From contig OV884056.1 of assembly GCA_930367215.1 (NCBI GenBank), positions 283,756,067 to 283,820,066 on the forward strand: 64,000 nucleotides of DNA. The letters run 5' to 3'. Shown here in pieces: positions 23,270 through 33,962 of this stretch; within the stretch, counting starts at the first letter, position 1, and every line of letters begins with the position of its first letter. A program made the position numbers and the translations under genes. The notes below the pieces were generated by a model. It was given only the letters and a program-made list of their open reading frames with translations. It had not been told where the DNA came from and ran no database searches. The stretch comes from Pollenia angustigena (lineage: Eukaryota; Arthropoda; Insecta; Diptera; Polleniidae).

Positions 23270-23953
23270 CCCTGCTAATAATATTGGACTAGCTGATCCA
23301 TTTTGATCAAATGGACTACTCCTTGGACTGGTCCAATGTAATGCAAGCATGGACCATGTCATTGTTAAAAAGTGTTTGTCGTCTCAGTCTTCGTCTTTTA
23401 ACGACATGTTTTCGTTTTTAAACGACTTCAAAACCTAAACCTAAAACCCTTTAATGGAAAGTAACAAAGTCTAGCTTTACACGCTTCCTTTTATTTTTGC
23501 TGCGCAATTTCTGTTGAATTTACTTTAAAAGTTGCCAGTTTGGTCACACGCAGCAATCAGTTTCAACTTTTTTCTTTCACCATGCAATTAATATTGGACT
23601 ACTTGCTCCATTTTAGATTAAATGGACTACTTACAACATGAACAAATGATCTAGTGCAAGCATGGACCATGTCATTGTTAAATATGAGTTTGTAGTTAAA
23701 CGACATGTTTTCATTTTTAAATGACATGTTTTCGTTGTTAAACGAAGCTAAAACTAATCCTCTGCAGTATATCATGGAGTAGTTTCAAAACTAATCCACT
23801 AGGAGTATGTATGAACATGGAGTATTTTTAAGACTACTCCTTTGTAATCCAAAGATGGGTTATATGGTCCTGCCCTAGGACATCGTAATGTTAAAAAGAC
23901 CATGTTTTTTCCATACTTTTGGACTAGTCCTAGTCCCTTGTGGGCTACATTTT
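23270..23953. repeat. Two diverged copies of the CCCTGC...GGACTGGTCC TIR family
   Basis: CCCTGCTAATAATATTGGAC at 23270 matches the terminus of the intact element at 40359. The motifs GGACCATGTCATTGTTAAA and ACGACATGTTTTCGTT recur twice (23350-23420, 23655-23740), so one copy lies next to or inside another. The right part (CCTAGGACATCGTAATGTTA, GGACTAGTCCTAGTCCCTTG) matches 40585-40665. A clean right terminus is absent. Confidence 0.7.
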
Positions 23954-24456
23954 ACATACGCTTACAACTACATTAAATCATAATAATACTGTGAGGTCAG
24001 TTTTTATAAAGACTGGTTCCAAATTTGTAGATTCTATAAAATACGCACTCTTGAAGTATTTTTTCTCTCGGTGGAGGATATTAAAGATTCGGCACAGCCG
24101 AATACAGCACTTTCACTTTTTTGAACAAAATTTGTATGGATTTATGTAAGGAAAAACTTTTATGGTATTCTTTAATAAATTCTTTAAACATTTTTTACAT
24201 ATTGGCAATAATCTAATGGTGTCTCTAAAATATTGTTCAAATTTAGAGAAGAAACAATTTTAATTTTCAATACTTGAGCTAATGGAAAAGTTGTTTATTG
24301 GCAACAGAAACGAATTCGGTCTTAATACCGGTAATAAATTTTTAACGGAATTTAAGAGGTAGTTGTAATTATAGCAGTGTCAATTGCCAATCTTGATATC
24401 ACTGGTCGGCAAAAACCAAAAAAAAAAAAAAATCGGGATATATTTTTATTTAAAAC
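23954..24456. other. Spacer with a calyptrate-type repeat end
   Basis: AAAGATTCGGCACAGCCGAA, then ACAGCACTTTCACTTTTTT (24084-24121), looks like the terminal part of a common fly dispersed repeat with a small GGC...GCC hairpin. The rest is unassigned. Confidence 0.4.
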
Positions 24457-25698
24457 CAGTGTTCGAAAATAAACAGTATATTATTAAGCATTCGGCTCAC
24501 ACACCAAGAACGATATATATTTTTTAGTGATTGTGTAGACGAGCACAACCCTTTATACCGTTCGTTACTATTTTCAAGAAAGAACGGATCATTATATAGT
24601 GTTCTGTTCTTCATTAAAAAAAAAAAACAATTGGAGTGATACTGTATAAATATATATTTCCTTTATTTCTAAAATTTACAACGTGGTACTTGTAAATTAG
24701 ATAAAAGTTCACGAACAACATAGGGCATCAACAAATTCTCTCCAAATTACTCGATCATAAGCTAGGATCGTTGATTGGTTCCAAGTCTCATTATGAGATA
24801 TGCATTCGTTTTTTACCATTCTTATACATGTGTTTCTGGGCCTTCCAGGATTTCTATGGCCCTGTGGATTCCAGTCCCGTGCATGCCTTGCGATTTCCTC
24901 AGGTGGCCTTCTTAGGATGTTACCTATCCAAGTCCATTTGCGCCTGCAGATTTCGTACTCGATTGGTTTGTAGTTAGCCATTAAGAGCAGTTATTCGTTG
25001 GTTACCCATTTCGGCCAGAAAATTCGCTAAACTTGTTTCAGGCATTTATTGCAGAAAGTTTGCAATTTCCTGCGTGTAGCTTGCGTTGTGCTCCAGGTGC
25101 TGCAACCATACAACAGTACCGATTTGACACTACAGTTAAAGATTCTCAACTTTGTGGTGGTGGTTATATTGTTCGCCCTCCACATTCTATGCAGGGAATG
25201 GAATGCGGCCCGGGCTTTGTTGATTCTGTCATACTGTAGACAAACATTATTTTTTAGTGTTCAATAATGTTTCATTTTTTACATTGATAAAGAAATGAAC
25301 AGACAAAAAATTTTAGCAACGACCGCACGACGAACAGCTAGTGTGTGTATTGTGTATATGTCTTGTTTGTGTAAAATTATTTTGCTGGCTTTTTTGCTTT
25401 TTTTCGTATGTGTTTTTTGTTTTTGTAAAAAAGTTTTGGTTTTTTTACCAGCCAAAAGGGACGAACATTAATGAGCCGAACCGAACACAATGAAGTTTGT
25501 GGATTTAAAAAAAAACTCAACGGAATTTAATGTTCTCATTTTTTGTTGAGTTGGATAAAAACAGCATCATTTTTGTGTTCGCAAACATAGAAACGTTATT
25601 TTTTTTTTCTACATAAACACTATTAGCGTTTGTGTTTTCCACAAATCTACCGAGCCGAACACTAAAGAACGATATTAATTGTTTATTTTCGAACACTG
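24457..25698. mobile_element. hAT-like element, family A, carrying a LINE
   Basis: CAGTGTTCGAAAATAAACAG at the left and TGTTTATTTTCGAACACTG at the right are terminal inverted repeats. Flanks TTTAAAAC and TTTAAAGT are an 8-bp duplication with two mismatches. The right half is an inverted relative of 35168-35779 (AACGAACATTAATGAGC type signature, ACAAATCTACCGAGCCGAAC). No transposase frame. An RTE-like LINE fragment occupies 24700-25245. Confidence 0.8.
24700..25245 (-). pseudogene. RTE-like LINE ORF2 C-terminal fragment
   Basis: Minus-strand reading from about 25245: RINKARAAFHSLHRMWRAN, TTKLRIFNCSVKSVLLYGC and STWSTTQATRRKLQTFCNKC. It then passes stops and frame changes to WTWIGNILRRPPEEIARHA, DWNPQGHRNPGRPRNTC and DRVIWREFVDAL. 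This series is the usual C-terminus of RTE-type non-LTR retrotransposons in animals. The palm domain is missing. The stop codons near 24985-25040 show decay. It is inside the hAT-A element, so it inserted later. Confidence 0.85.
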
Positions 25699-25708
25699 TT
25701 TAAAGTCT

Positions 25709-25841
25709 GGGTTCACACTATGAAAGTTTTCTTTCAGAAAGTCTGAGTTTATAGATGAGAGGGGAAGAGATCATGCTTTTTTCTCTCCTCTCTCACCCAT
25801 AAACTCAGACTTTCTGAAAGAAAACTTTCATAGTGTGATCC
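25709..25841. mobile_element. 133-bp near-perfect palindromic MITE
   Basis: TTCACACTATGAAAGTTTTC at 25712 pairs with the inverse ending CATAGTGTGATCC at 25841. Arms of ~45 bp (through CAGAAAGTCTGAGTTTAT) surround a ~40-bp loop. It lies 10 bp from the hAT-A right end. Confidence 0.85.
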
Positions 25842-25865
25842 TAGACAAAACGATTTTTTGCAGAC

Positions 25866-26551
25866 CAGTGCCCATGTTCTGTAACTCTCGCGTCGAGAAA
25901 GTTTTCGATAAATTGAAACAAACAGCTGTTTTTTCTCGCTCAACTGTGTCTGTAACTTTTTTGGCGAGTACAAGCTGTCACGTAAGGAAATTACTCGCCA
26001 ATTTACAGAAAAAGTGTGTCTGTAACATTTTGTTGAGAAAAGTTCCCGCTTTGAACTGTCAAATAAACTCACGAATAAAAATTGGGCGAGAAAAAATTTT
26101 AACACTAAAAAACAATTAAAAATGCAAAGAATAATAATATTAATATTTTGTTCTTGGCACATTTTTCATTGTTTTATTATTTTGCTTTTAAAATTTTAAT
26201 AAAATATACGAATGTCTTCAAAGCTCGTTTGCAAACAACAAACATTAAAGTCGCTCTTTACACAATTTAGTATAGCTGACGGTTGTATTTTCGCCGCCGT
26301 CGTTGAAAAATGTTAAATTTTGGTCGCCGTCAACAATATGTGTTACTGGCGTTCTGAACGTCTGCAATATCACATCGGCTTCGAATGCAATATTTTGACA
26401 TTTATAACGTAACGACGTAATCTCTTTTGATAGTTTTCGACATGAGTTACAGACACACATTGTTCTCACTTTTCGAGAAACGATGGAATATTTTGTTTCA
26501 CATCTTTTCGATGCAAAAAGTTCTCACTAAAGTTACAGAACATGGGTACAG
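25866..26551. mobile_element. 686-bp TIR element, CAGTGCCCATGTTCTGTAAC family
   Basis: Left end CAGTGCCCATGTTCTGTAAC and right end GTTACAGAACATGGGTACAG are inverted. Internal landmarks such as AAGCTGTCACGTAAGGAAAT, GTTCCCGCTTTGAACTGTCA and the CGCCG-rich stretch near 26290 are shared, inverted, with 55265-56371. A minus-strand frame of 137 residues runs through the element and the adjoining MITE, which argues that it is accidental. Confidence 0.75.
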
Positions 26552-27390
26552 TGTAATTAGCATTTGCAAAATCCACCAGTGCGTATGATAATTGCAGATT
26601 TAAAGCAGAATTTAAAAACGAAGCTCTTATTTAATTATTACCTTAATTTAGTTTAATTTTATTTAAAAAAAAAAACTGTTTCAAACACCATAAAGAAACA
26701 TCTACTAAGCAAAAAAAATTTTGTAACAAACATTTTTTGCTTGCTTTTGTTTGTTTACTTTTTATTGAAAATGTTGATAACCTTTAATACTCATACGCCC
26801 CAATAGAAACAAAATTGTCATTTAAAGAATTTATTTCGCTTTATATTTTTTTGTATTTTCTTATCACTTTTCTCTAACAACATTTTATAATCCCCCAATG
26901 GGAGTTAAATACACACATACAGTACTATGGCGCACAATAAAATTTAAAATTTTTCACTTACTTTACATAAATAGCGTCAGCTAAACTGGGAAAATTGTTT
27001 GGCAATAGTTTTTTATTAAAAAAATTTGGTAAAAACATTTATGGTGTTTTCTTTTCTACAAGAAAATGTGACATTTTATTTAAAAAAATGCAATTTGGTA
27101 TCTGTTTCTTTAAAATTTTACTCCCGAAAAGGGTGAGTATTTTAGAAAAGAAAACACCATTAATTAGAATAAACCAAATTTGCTAAATACTATAAAACTA
27201 ATAAGCGATTTGTTTAAAATTATAAAATTTTTATTAAATTAACTCCATTTAAGATTACTTTAGGGCTTAATTGATTAGATTAATTCGAATTAAAAGAGTA
27301 ACAAAATGACTTAAATGACAAAACAAAATGGGACAAGATCAAGCAAGGCGAATTCAAGCAGGTAACCGCATCAGCGAGAGTCTCTTTTTA
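26552..27390. other. AT-rich spacer
   Basis: GGTGTTTTCTTTTCTACAAG (27043) and the inverse-like TTTTAGAAAAGAAAACACC near 27140-27158 form a short inverted pair around ~80 bp, possibly a tiny MITE. Nothing else recognised. Confidence 0.45.
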
Positions 27391-27560
27391 TACCCATATC
27401 ACAAAAGTGAAGAGGGTATTATGCGTTTGCGCAGCTGCTTGTAACACCTTCAAATATTGGTCCTGAACCCACCTTTAAGTATACCGATCGAATCAGAATT
27501 ACATTTGATTTAACGACGTCCGTGAACCTTGAGCGCAAAGTAGAGGTTGTTTTTTCCGCA
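27391..27560 (+). repeat. TATACCC-type dispersed repeat, truncated
   Basis: TATACCCATATCACAAAAGT, GAGGGTATTATG, AATATTGGTCCTGAACCCAC, GTATACCGATCGAATCAGAA and CGACGTCCGTGAACCTTGAG align with 12684-12860. The CTGG tract and the right end are missing. Confidence 0.75.
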
Positions 27561-27643
27561 ACAAGGTCTTTGTGCCCATAAAAAGTCTTTTTATGTTGTT
27601 ATTTAGATTAAATTTGGTTTAAACTTTTTGTTATTGCAATCTG

Positions 27644-27871
27644 AGGCTGGGTTTTTGAAATCTCAGTTAAACCTGGTTTAGTTAATCTGAAAACAGATTT
27701 GTGCCGCCATTACCAAGTTTGTATACAAACTTTTGACGAAACAGCTTAGTTTTGCTAAAAATGTTGGTCTTTAATAAAATAATAAAAAAAAATCACATTT
27801 CGCCGAAAAACCCGAGTTTCAGACTACGTTAAACTAAGTTTAAACTAAATCCACATCTCAAAAACCAGGCT
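27644..27871. mobile_element. 228-bp MITE
   Basis: AGGCTGGGTTTTTGAAATCT and the inverse-equivalent ATCTCAAAAACCAGGCT form the termini; TTAAAC..GGTTTAGTT subterminal blocks are also mirrored. No coding content. Confidence 0.7.
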
Positions 27872-28036
27872 TTATCATCTTACCAAATTTAAGTGCAATA
27901 TTTGACGATAACTCCCATAAAAATTTACAGCCGTCATAACTCTCTCTAAGGTCATCTTCATAAATTCGCCTTGAAATCAAGTGTTGTTAGAGTATTTGAA
28001 ATTCACTGGTTTAATTTCAAGGGCCGATATTGAATG

Positions 28037-29123
28037 TGAACCACACCTAAACGTCAAGTTTTTTTTTTGCATTCCATTTGACATTCCTCAATTTCAGACT
28101 AACTCAATTTGAATCATGGAAAGATACAATATCGAGCAACGCGTTAAAGTTATTCAGGCTCATTATGAAAATGGGCGTTTAAAACGAAATGCATATCGTA
28201 CACTTCGTGATTTTTACGATCAATTTAATCGTCCAAATGTGCGTACAATCGGAAAAATCATGCAAAAATTAAAGCAAACCGCGTTTGTAGGAGATGTGAA
28301 AATACCAGTGGATGTAGTGAATATATTGCTGCTGTTCGCGATAGTGTGGCTGAAGAGCCGTCCACCTCAATTCATCGTCGTGCCCAACAATTGCACCTCT
28401 CAAGCTCGTCGTTGAAGAACAAAAGCCTCTTGACCATTCCAAACTTCGTCAATGGTCAGAATGGTGGCAAGAAATGGCAACAGTGGATGATCAATTTTCG
28501 AAGAAAATCATCTTCACTGATGAGGCACATTTTCACCTCAGTGGATTCGTTAATAAGCAGAATTGCCGCATTTTGGCGAATGATAATCCAAGAGTGATTG
28601 TCGAAAAACCAATGCACTCACAAAGTGTGACTGTTTGTTGCGGTTTATGGGCCGCCGGCATCATCGGGCCGTATTTTTTTTTCAAAATGAGACCGGTCAA
28701 GCAGTTACTGTGAATGGTGTTCGCTAGCGTGAGATGATAACGAACTTTTTATGGCCCGAATTGTTAGATATGGATGTGGACGATTAACAGGACGGTGCCA
28801 CTTGCCACACAGCTAACGAAACAATGGCTCATTTGCGCGACAAATTCAACAGCCGTATTATCTCACGTGGTGGCGATATCATTTAGCCGCCAATATCAAG
28901 TGATTTGACACCGTTGGACTCCTTTCTTTGGGGTTATTTGAAAGAAAAGGTGTACGTCGATAAGCCACCAACAATTCAAGACCTAAAGGATGAGATAATT
29001 CGGCACATTAACGGCATAGAACCTCAATTATGCCTCAGCGTCATCGAAAATTTGGACCATCGGATGGAGGTGTGCCGCCAAGGTCGCCGCGGCCATTTAG
29101 CCGATATTTTGTTCCATACATAA
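28037..29123 (+). pseudogene. DD41D ('rosa'-like) transposase, near full length but frameshifted
   Basis: The best preserved copy in the window. It starts at ATG 28116 with MERYNIEQRVKVIQAHYENG, a helix-turn-helix N-terminus of DUF4817 type. Frame changes near 28290, 28480 and 28715 and a small deletion break it. The IIFTDEAHFHL block holds the first aspartate. The second aspartate lies in QDGATCHTANE near 28792, where the codons for MWFQ are lost. DLTPLDSFLWGYLKEK holds the third aspartate, 41 residues on, counting one internal stop. The C-terminus runs to a stop near 29123, so the original length was about 335-345 residues. Upstream CACACCTAAACGTCAAG matches the other copies. Confidence 0.88.
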
Positions 29124-29686
29124 TTCAACCATACCAATATTAATTAGTAATTTCCTAATAATTTGTGTTTAAATTTACTCAACAACAAATTATTTGCAGT
29201 AAAAAATGTCGTCATTTGAACTCACATATCATTAAGAGGTACTTTTTGTGTTTAAGCCGACGATATCTTACTTTATTTTATATTTGTATGCGTTATAGTT
29301 AATAGAGCTGAAATAAAAGTACGAACAAAAAAAATAGTGCCTAAACTTAAAGTTCGTGCGATTCAAAAGTTGAAATATTTTTAAAGGGAAAACAAGACTG
29401 TTAATACATTTCTTTAAGAGCTTTGATTTGAGGGAGGAATTTTAATGAAATTTTTTTTGTGTTTAAACGAAATTTTTAAGCAGCAATTTTAAAGTGGCGC
29501 TAAATATTGATGCGCACGAAAAAACTTTACGTTTTTCAAAAGGATATTCTGCTGTTTGGCAAATATGTTCTACAAATAAAGGATCTAATGCTTTGTTTAC
29601 TCTTTTCCGAAGCTTATTTTACATTAAAGTTGCTATCTTTTGAGTATCAAAAATAGCCTGAACAAGGATTTTCAGAATGAGAGCAT
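29124..29686. other. AT-rich spacer
   Basis: No supported feature. Confidence 0.5.
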
Positions 29687-29689
29687 ATC

Positions 29690-29930
29690 GAGCCTTAACC
29701 TCGAAAATAACGTAAGCGACATGATATTAAATTTTCGTTTTTTTAATAAATAACTTTATTGGCAACACTTGCATCATTTCCTTAAATGTCATGGTCACAT
29801 AAGGTACCGTTACGATTTTATAGCAAAAACAATTTTAATGTAAGCGACAAATTTCATGCAAAATTGATATGAAATAAAACAAAAAGCTCTCTCCTGTAAA
29901 ATTTAATTTTTGGCGCTTACGCTTACGGGG
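29690..29930. repeat. TIR family B, copy without insertion
   Basis: CCTTAACCTCGAAAATAACG, ACTTGCATCATTTCCTTAAA, GGTCACATAAGGTACCGTTA and the AAGCGACA block align with 40743-41308. At 29839-29850 the sequence AATGTAAGCGAC is uninterrupted, where the 40.8-kb copy carries a 313-bp MITE. The terminus is degraded at the right. Confidence 0.7.
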
Positions 29931-30024
29931 TGTCCACTTTCGGACCCTATAGGAAAGTCTAGGTTTTAAATTTAAGATCTTGTTGCAATCTAAATAATTA
30001 ACCCAATTTTATTAGAATCGGAGT

Positions 30025-30165
30025 TGAGTGCCCCGGTAGGCTAGCTGGTAGTGAGCTAGTCTATCAGCGCCGGGATTGTGGGTTCGATTCTCGCCAGAGA
30101 CGCTGGTTTATTTCCTGCAGATAAGCGCAGAGCTTCGTGGGGCTAACCTTAGGGAATTAAAAAAA
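30025..30165 (+). repeat. tRNA-derived SINE, copy 1
   Basis: GGTAGGCTAGCTGGTAGTGA resembles a tRNA D-arm/A-box and GTGGGTTCGATTCTCGCC a T-arm/B-box about 50 nt later. The body (CCTGCAGATAAGCG, GAGCTTCGTGGGGCTAAC) ends in an A-rich tail. A second copy is at 61240-61372. The reading frame across it has no motif and is rejected as protein-coding. Confidence 0.8.
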
Positions 30166-30373
30166 AAGAAGCTGAAAGTTTTCCTTTTATTTTCAGATTA
30201 TCAAAATTTCTGGGATGAAAAAAAATGGATCAGCATTTTCTATCCTAAAAAAAAGTTTCGATCAACCAAACAAAAAACAAATACTATTTGGATGGAAAAT
30301 TGAAGTTTGACTATCAATGGCGGTGAGTGTTAAACGGCAAAGATCTCTGAGGAGATAGTGTGGTTACTATCTA

Positions 30374-30646
30374 AGTCTGAGTTCATGCAGCTCATGTCTT
30401 ATTGACAAGATTCTTCATTTTTCTTCTTTGAACATGAATTGGCGTTCAAATGATTCATGTCATGTTGACGACATGTTTTTTATTTTGTTTTATTTGATAT
30501 TGAAAACAAAAACAAAAGTAAGCAACGAATAAGAAAGCAAAACGTAAAGACAGTACATGCATCTGTGTACTCGTTTCTTTTCCCCTCGTCCCTCTCGCCT
30601 ATAAAGTAGCAATCATGTCAATAAGACAAGAGCCGTGAACACAGAC
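30374..30646. mobile_element. 273-bp MITE
   Basis: AGTCTGAGTTCATG...TGTCTTATTGACA at the left is mirrored by TGTCAATAAGACA...GTGAACACAGACT at the right, giving ~33-bp imperfect inverted repeats. Confidence 0.75.
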
Positions 30647-30659
30647 TAAACATGACAGA

Positions 30660-31484
30660 CAGTGATGGAAAATTAAAAAATTAAGATTACTTTAAAGAGT
30701 ACTTTATTCAAAACTTTGGTACTTTTTATCAAACATATTTTTTTTTTTTTTTTTTTTATTTGAAAAATAAACTTTAAAAAAACATAAATATTTATATTTT
30801 GAAAATTAATGGGCGGTTTTCGCAATATTAGTGATCACAAATTGTGATTAACAATATAATGAACACGAAAAGCAGTCAGTCAGACATTACATATGACGAA
30901 TATTTTGGAATTTGAATTAAACTTAATTAACCATGGAAACTTTACCTTCCATGTGTTTCGAAAACCAGCAACATGCACTTTTGTCTTTCGAAAATTGTAA
31001 ATCTATGACTTATTAAGCTACACAAAAGTTAATATTCTACCTAAGTAAGATTGACGTAACCGACTGCGTCGTTTTTGTAAGGGATGAAAGTACCACACAA
31101 CCTATGTTCTGAAATCTACTACAAAAAAAGACCTAGTCGTTTGTTCGTTTACTTACTTTACTTCGTTCACTTATCTCTGTATGTCTAATCGCGAGCGATT
31201 GAATGTGCGCTTTTTTTTAAATGTACCATAAGTGCTTCGCAAAATTATGAATTTTTTATTGGGATATCAAACTTTTTGTATCAAAAAACATTAACGAAAA
31301 AAGAACAATAAATTGTTTCTATACCCTGTATGCTACGGACACGTAGAAAATGTTGTCAATGCTTAAAAAAATAGCAACGCTGGATTTATAAGCAAGAAAG
31401 CATTACAAGCAAAGAGTACTAAAACTGACTTGGAGGTACCGTGTTGAGAAGAAAAAGTACAATAGTACTGAATTTTCCATCATG
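30660..31484. mobile_element. 825-bp non-autonomous hAT element with 8-bp target duplication
   Basis: CAGTGATGGAAAATT at the left and AATTTTCCATCATG at the right are terminal repeats. Flanks ATGACAGA (30652-30659) and ATGTCAGA (31485-31492) agree in 7 of 8 bases, as expected for hAT. AGTACT motifs are repeated near both ends. No transposase frame inside. Confidence 0.82.
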
Positions 31485-31532
31485 ATGTCAGATCAACCTG
31501 TCCGTGAACGTGTGTTTGATTTCCTGGTCAGT

Positions 31533-31620
31533 CAAGAATGAAAAATTATCAATAAATTTTTATTAATTTCATGTTGTAAAAATAATTTCTTCATAAAAAT
31601 AATTTAATAAAAATAAAATC
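31533..31620 (-). repeat. Short relic of the 564-bp tRNA-like repeat
   Basis: GTCAAGAATGAAAAATTATC, ATTTCATGTTGTAAAA and CTTCATAAAAATAATTTAAT match the minus-oriented units of the 49-52 kb arm. The tRNA-like part is absent. Confidence 0.75.
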
Positions 31621-32974
31621 TGTGGCATTTTGACAAATTATTTTAAGTTAAATTTGAAAAAAATTTTGTTTATCATACGAATTTTGATTAAAAAAAAAAC
31701 ATTTTTGTTTACGACTATAAGATTTTGTATTATAAACGAACTTTTTCTTTAATTTTTGTTTATTATTTGATAAAAATTATTTTTTACCGAGTTTTTTTTT
31801 AACTTTTAATTTAAGGAAATTTACTAGCCTGATTAAAATATGAAAATTAATGATTATATTTTGCTAAAAAAATTTGGTCCAAATAAAAAAAAATAAAATA
31901 TTTCCATCCCTGGTGTATATGTGTGTAACTATTTGGGTAACAACTAATTTTTAACGAAAATGCGAGTAGTAGGATTGCCAAATTGTATGTTTTTAATGGC
32001 TGATGATGATGCTGCTGCTGATGGTGATGCGTGTTGTTGTATTTTAAAAAAAAAAACAAAAAATATGGCGCCCTACTCTGCTTTTTCGACAATAAATACT
32101 ATAAAAACAATAACAATAGTATTACGAGCCAGTGGCAGCAACAACAAACAAGTACAAAAAAAAACAATAACAAATATATAAAACGGTCGCAATAACCACT
32201 TTTGGTAAACTCCAACTTGTCAGTATCGTCATACTATAAATTTCCTTTTATTTTAAACGTAATTATTTTGTTTTGTTCAGCCAGTTTGGCCCCAAAAAGT
32301 ATGTTACTCGTCTATGGGTAAAAATTTCATACTCGTTTAATAGTTGATTCAATGTTTATTAGACACATATGTACATATAAACATGAATACATACATACAA
32401 TCATGATAATGATAGTATTTGAATTTTTACTTTTTGTAGATGGATGTGTGTTTTATGTGGCAATGCCTTCACTAAAAATAGCAGTTAATATGAAATAAAG
32501 GTGTGTGTGTGAGATTTTGTTGGTAAAAGAGTTGGGCATGGATTTTCTTAACGGTAATAGTTGTATTTTTGTTATGATTCTATTTTAACTCATCGTACTC
32601 AAACATACAAAATATACGTTTTTTCTCTCTTCTTTTGTTATTTTTTTATGCTCTATCATATTGATGGGTTTTTCTCTCTCATCAATAGAGTTTGCTCTAT
32701 TAAATGCACTCTCACTACCTTTTTATAAAACTCGGATTTTATCACTTGTTTCTTTTCTATCCCTCTCTCGCTTTGTTTATAAATATTTGTATACTACATT
32801 GGTATTTTCTTACTTTCTTTTAATGTTTTCATTTAGTTTTTGTAACACAATAAAGAGCTGCCACCTAGTTATTCCGGGCGTATGAGTACTTTTAATACTA
32901 CCATTTTAGTATTTAAATACTTGTATATCTAAAGGAATTAATAGAGCTTTAAGGCGTATGAGTACTTTTAACTA
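31621..32974. other. AT-rich spacer with GATGATG/GCTGCTG simple sequence
   Basis: Trinucleotide-rich DNA near 32000-32040 creates short frames on both strands with no motif. TTCTCTC-type tracts lie near 32620-32770. No gene is supported. Confidence 0.5.
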
Positions 32975-33510
32975 GTGCTGGGAAACTATCGATAGACTAT
33001 CGATATTATCGATAGTCTTAAAATATCGATAGGAAAAATATAAATATCGATATTTTAATTATTTAAAATACGGCTATGAAGACATCTAACAGCAGGTATA
33101 CACACAGTTTTTGCCGCAAATTTGTACTTGCTATTATAAATTCGCGCTGAATTACAGCAATGAATACAAACAACAAGCATGGCAAGTGGTATGGATTGAT
33201 TAGCAGTGCTTTTTACTTTAAGTCGAAATTTTTACATGATTATATAGGGACTGAAATGGCAAATATTTTTGTAATGTTGTAAAAAAAATTCAAATCCAAA
33301 TGCAATTGCAAGCATAAGACAAAACAATGAACGACCATTAGAGGATAAGTCCGCTAGATTGATTTCCTTTTTGGGTTTAGAATTTAGAACATTTCAAAAA
33401 GTAAGAACATTTTTTAAAGTTGCAATGGAATATCTTATAGTCCCTACTTCGGTTCCTTCAGAAAGGTACTTATCAATTTTTAAAAAACTGACATCTAAAA
33501 TAGGCTGTTG
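32975..33510 (+). pseudogene. hAT transposase remnant with C-terminal dimerisation motif
   Basis: TAGTGCTGGGAA at 32975 looks like a hAT terminus and is followed by four ATCGATA palindromic motifs (32989-33056). Further right, the frame from 33359 contains VAMEYLIVPTSVPSERYLS, the signature of the hAT C-terminal dimerisation region (consensus P-A/T-S-x-P-S-E-R-x-F-S). The rest of the transposase is missing, and after about 33505 the frame runs into a CCCAAAA minisatellite. No matching right terminus was found. Confidence 0.65.
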
Positions 33511-33514
33511 GAAA

Positions 33515-33722
33515 TATCGCCCAAAGAAAAATGGCCCAAACAAAATAATGAAAAATCGCCCAAATGAAGAATCCCCCAAAAGAACATGAAAAATAACCCA
33601 AAAAGTTAAATATGAAATTTTGCCCAAAAGAAACGAAAAAGAGCCCAAAATAAAAATGAAAAATGACCCAAAAAGAAAAAACGAATTTTTTCCCAAAAAA
33701 GAAATTAAAAATTACCCATTTT
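33515..33722. repeat. CCCAAAA quasi-periodic minisatellite
   Basis: About ten blocks of CCCAAAnG followed by A/G/T-rich sequence are spaced mostly 23-28 bp. It produces overlapping open frames on both strands which are composition artefacts. Confidence 0.75.
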
Positions 33723-33768
33723 GCAAAACAGTGTTTATTATTCATATAAATTTAGTAACTTTCAAATG

Positions 33769-33925
33769 TAAGAGAAAAACATGTTTTATTATTGTCACCA
33801 CCAACAAAACTATTTTTAAAGAAACTTATCTTACCATAATGTGGTTGTCGGTGACAATGATTTGGTTAAATTAAACATAATATGGTCAACATTTTTTTAA
33901 AAATGGTTTTGTTGTTTTTTCTCTG
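33769..33925. repeat. ~157-bp inverted-repeat module (AGAGAAAAAAC)
   Basis: AGAGAAAAAC at the left and the inverse GTTTTTTCTCT at the right bound sequence with ACCAACAAAACTATTTTT / AAAATGGTTTTGTTG arms. The same module occurs in opposite orientation at 62389-62546, and in both places it is next to the 82-bp tandem repeat, so the two travel together. Confidence 0.75.
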
Positions 33926-33962
33926 GGTGCATATATTAAACATATAACGAAAACACTTTTGG

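Noticed and set aside
25749..26162. 137-residue minus-strand open frame
   Set aside because: It runs through the end of one TIR element and a separate palindromic MITE, so it cannot be an evolved gene.
30025..30165. Functional tRNA gene
   Set aside because: Promoter-like boxes are present but stems are imperfect, the anticodon arm is not convincing and a SINE body with A-rich tail follows.
33359..33745. Long frames on both strands over the CCCAAAA repeat
   Set aside because: Only the first ~50 residues of the plus frame (hAT motif) are meaningful; the rest is minisatellite.
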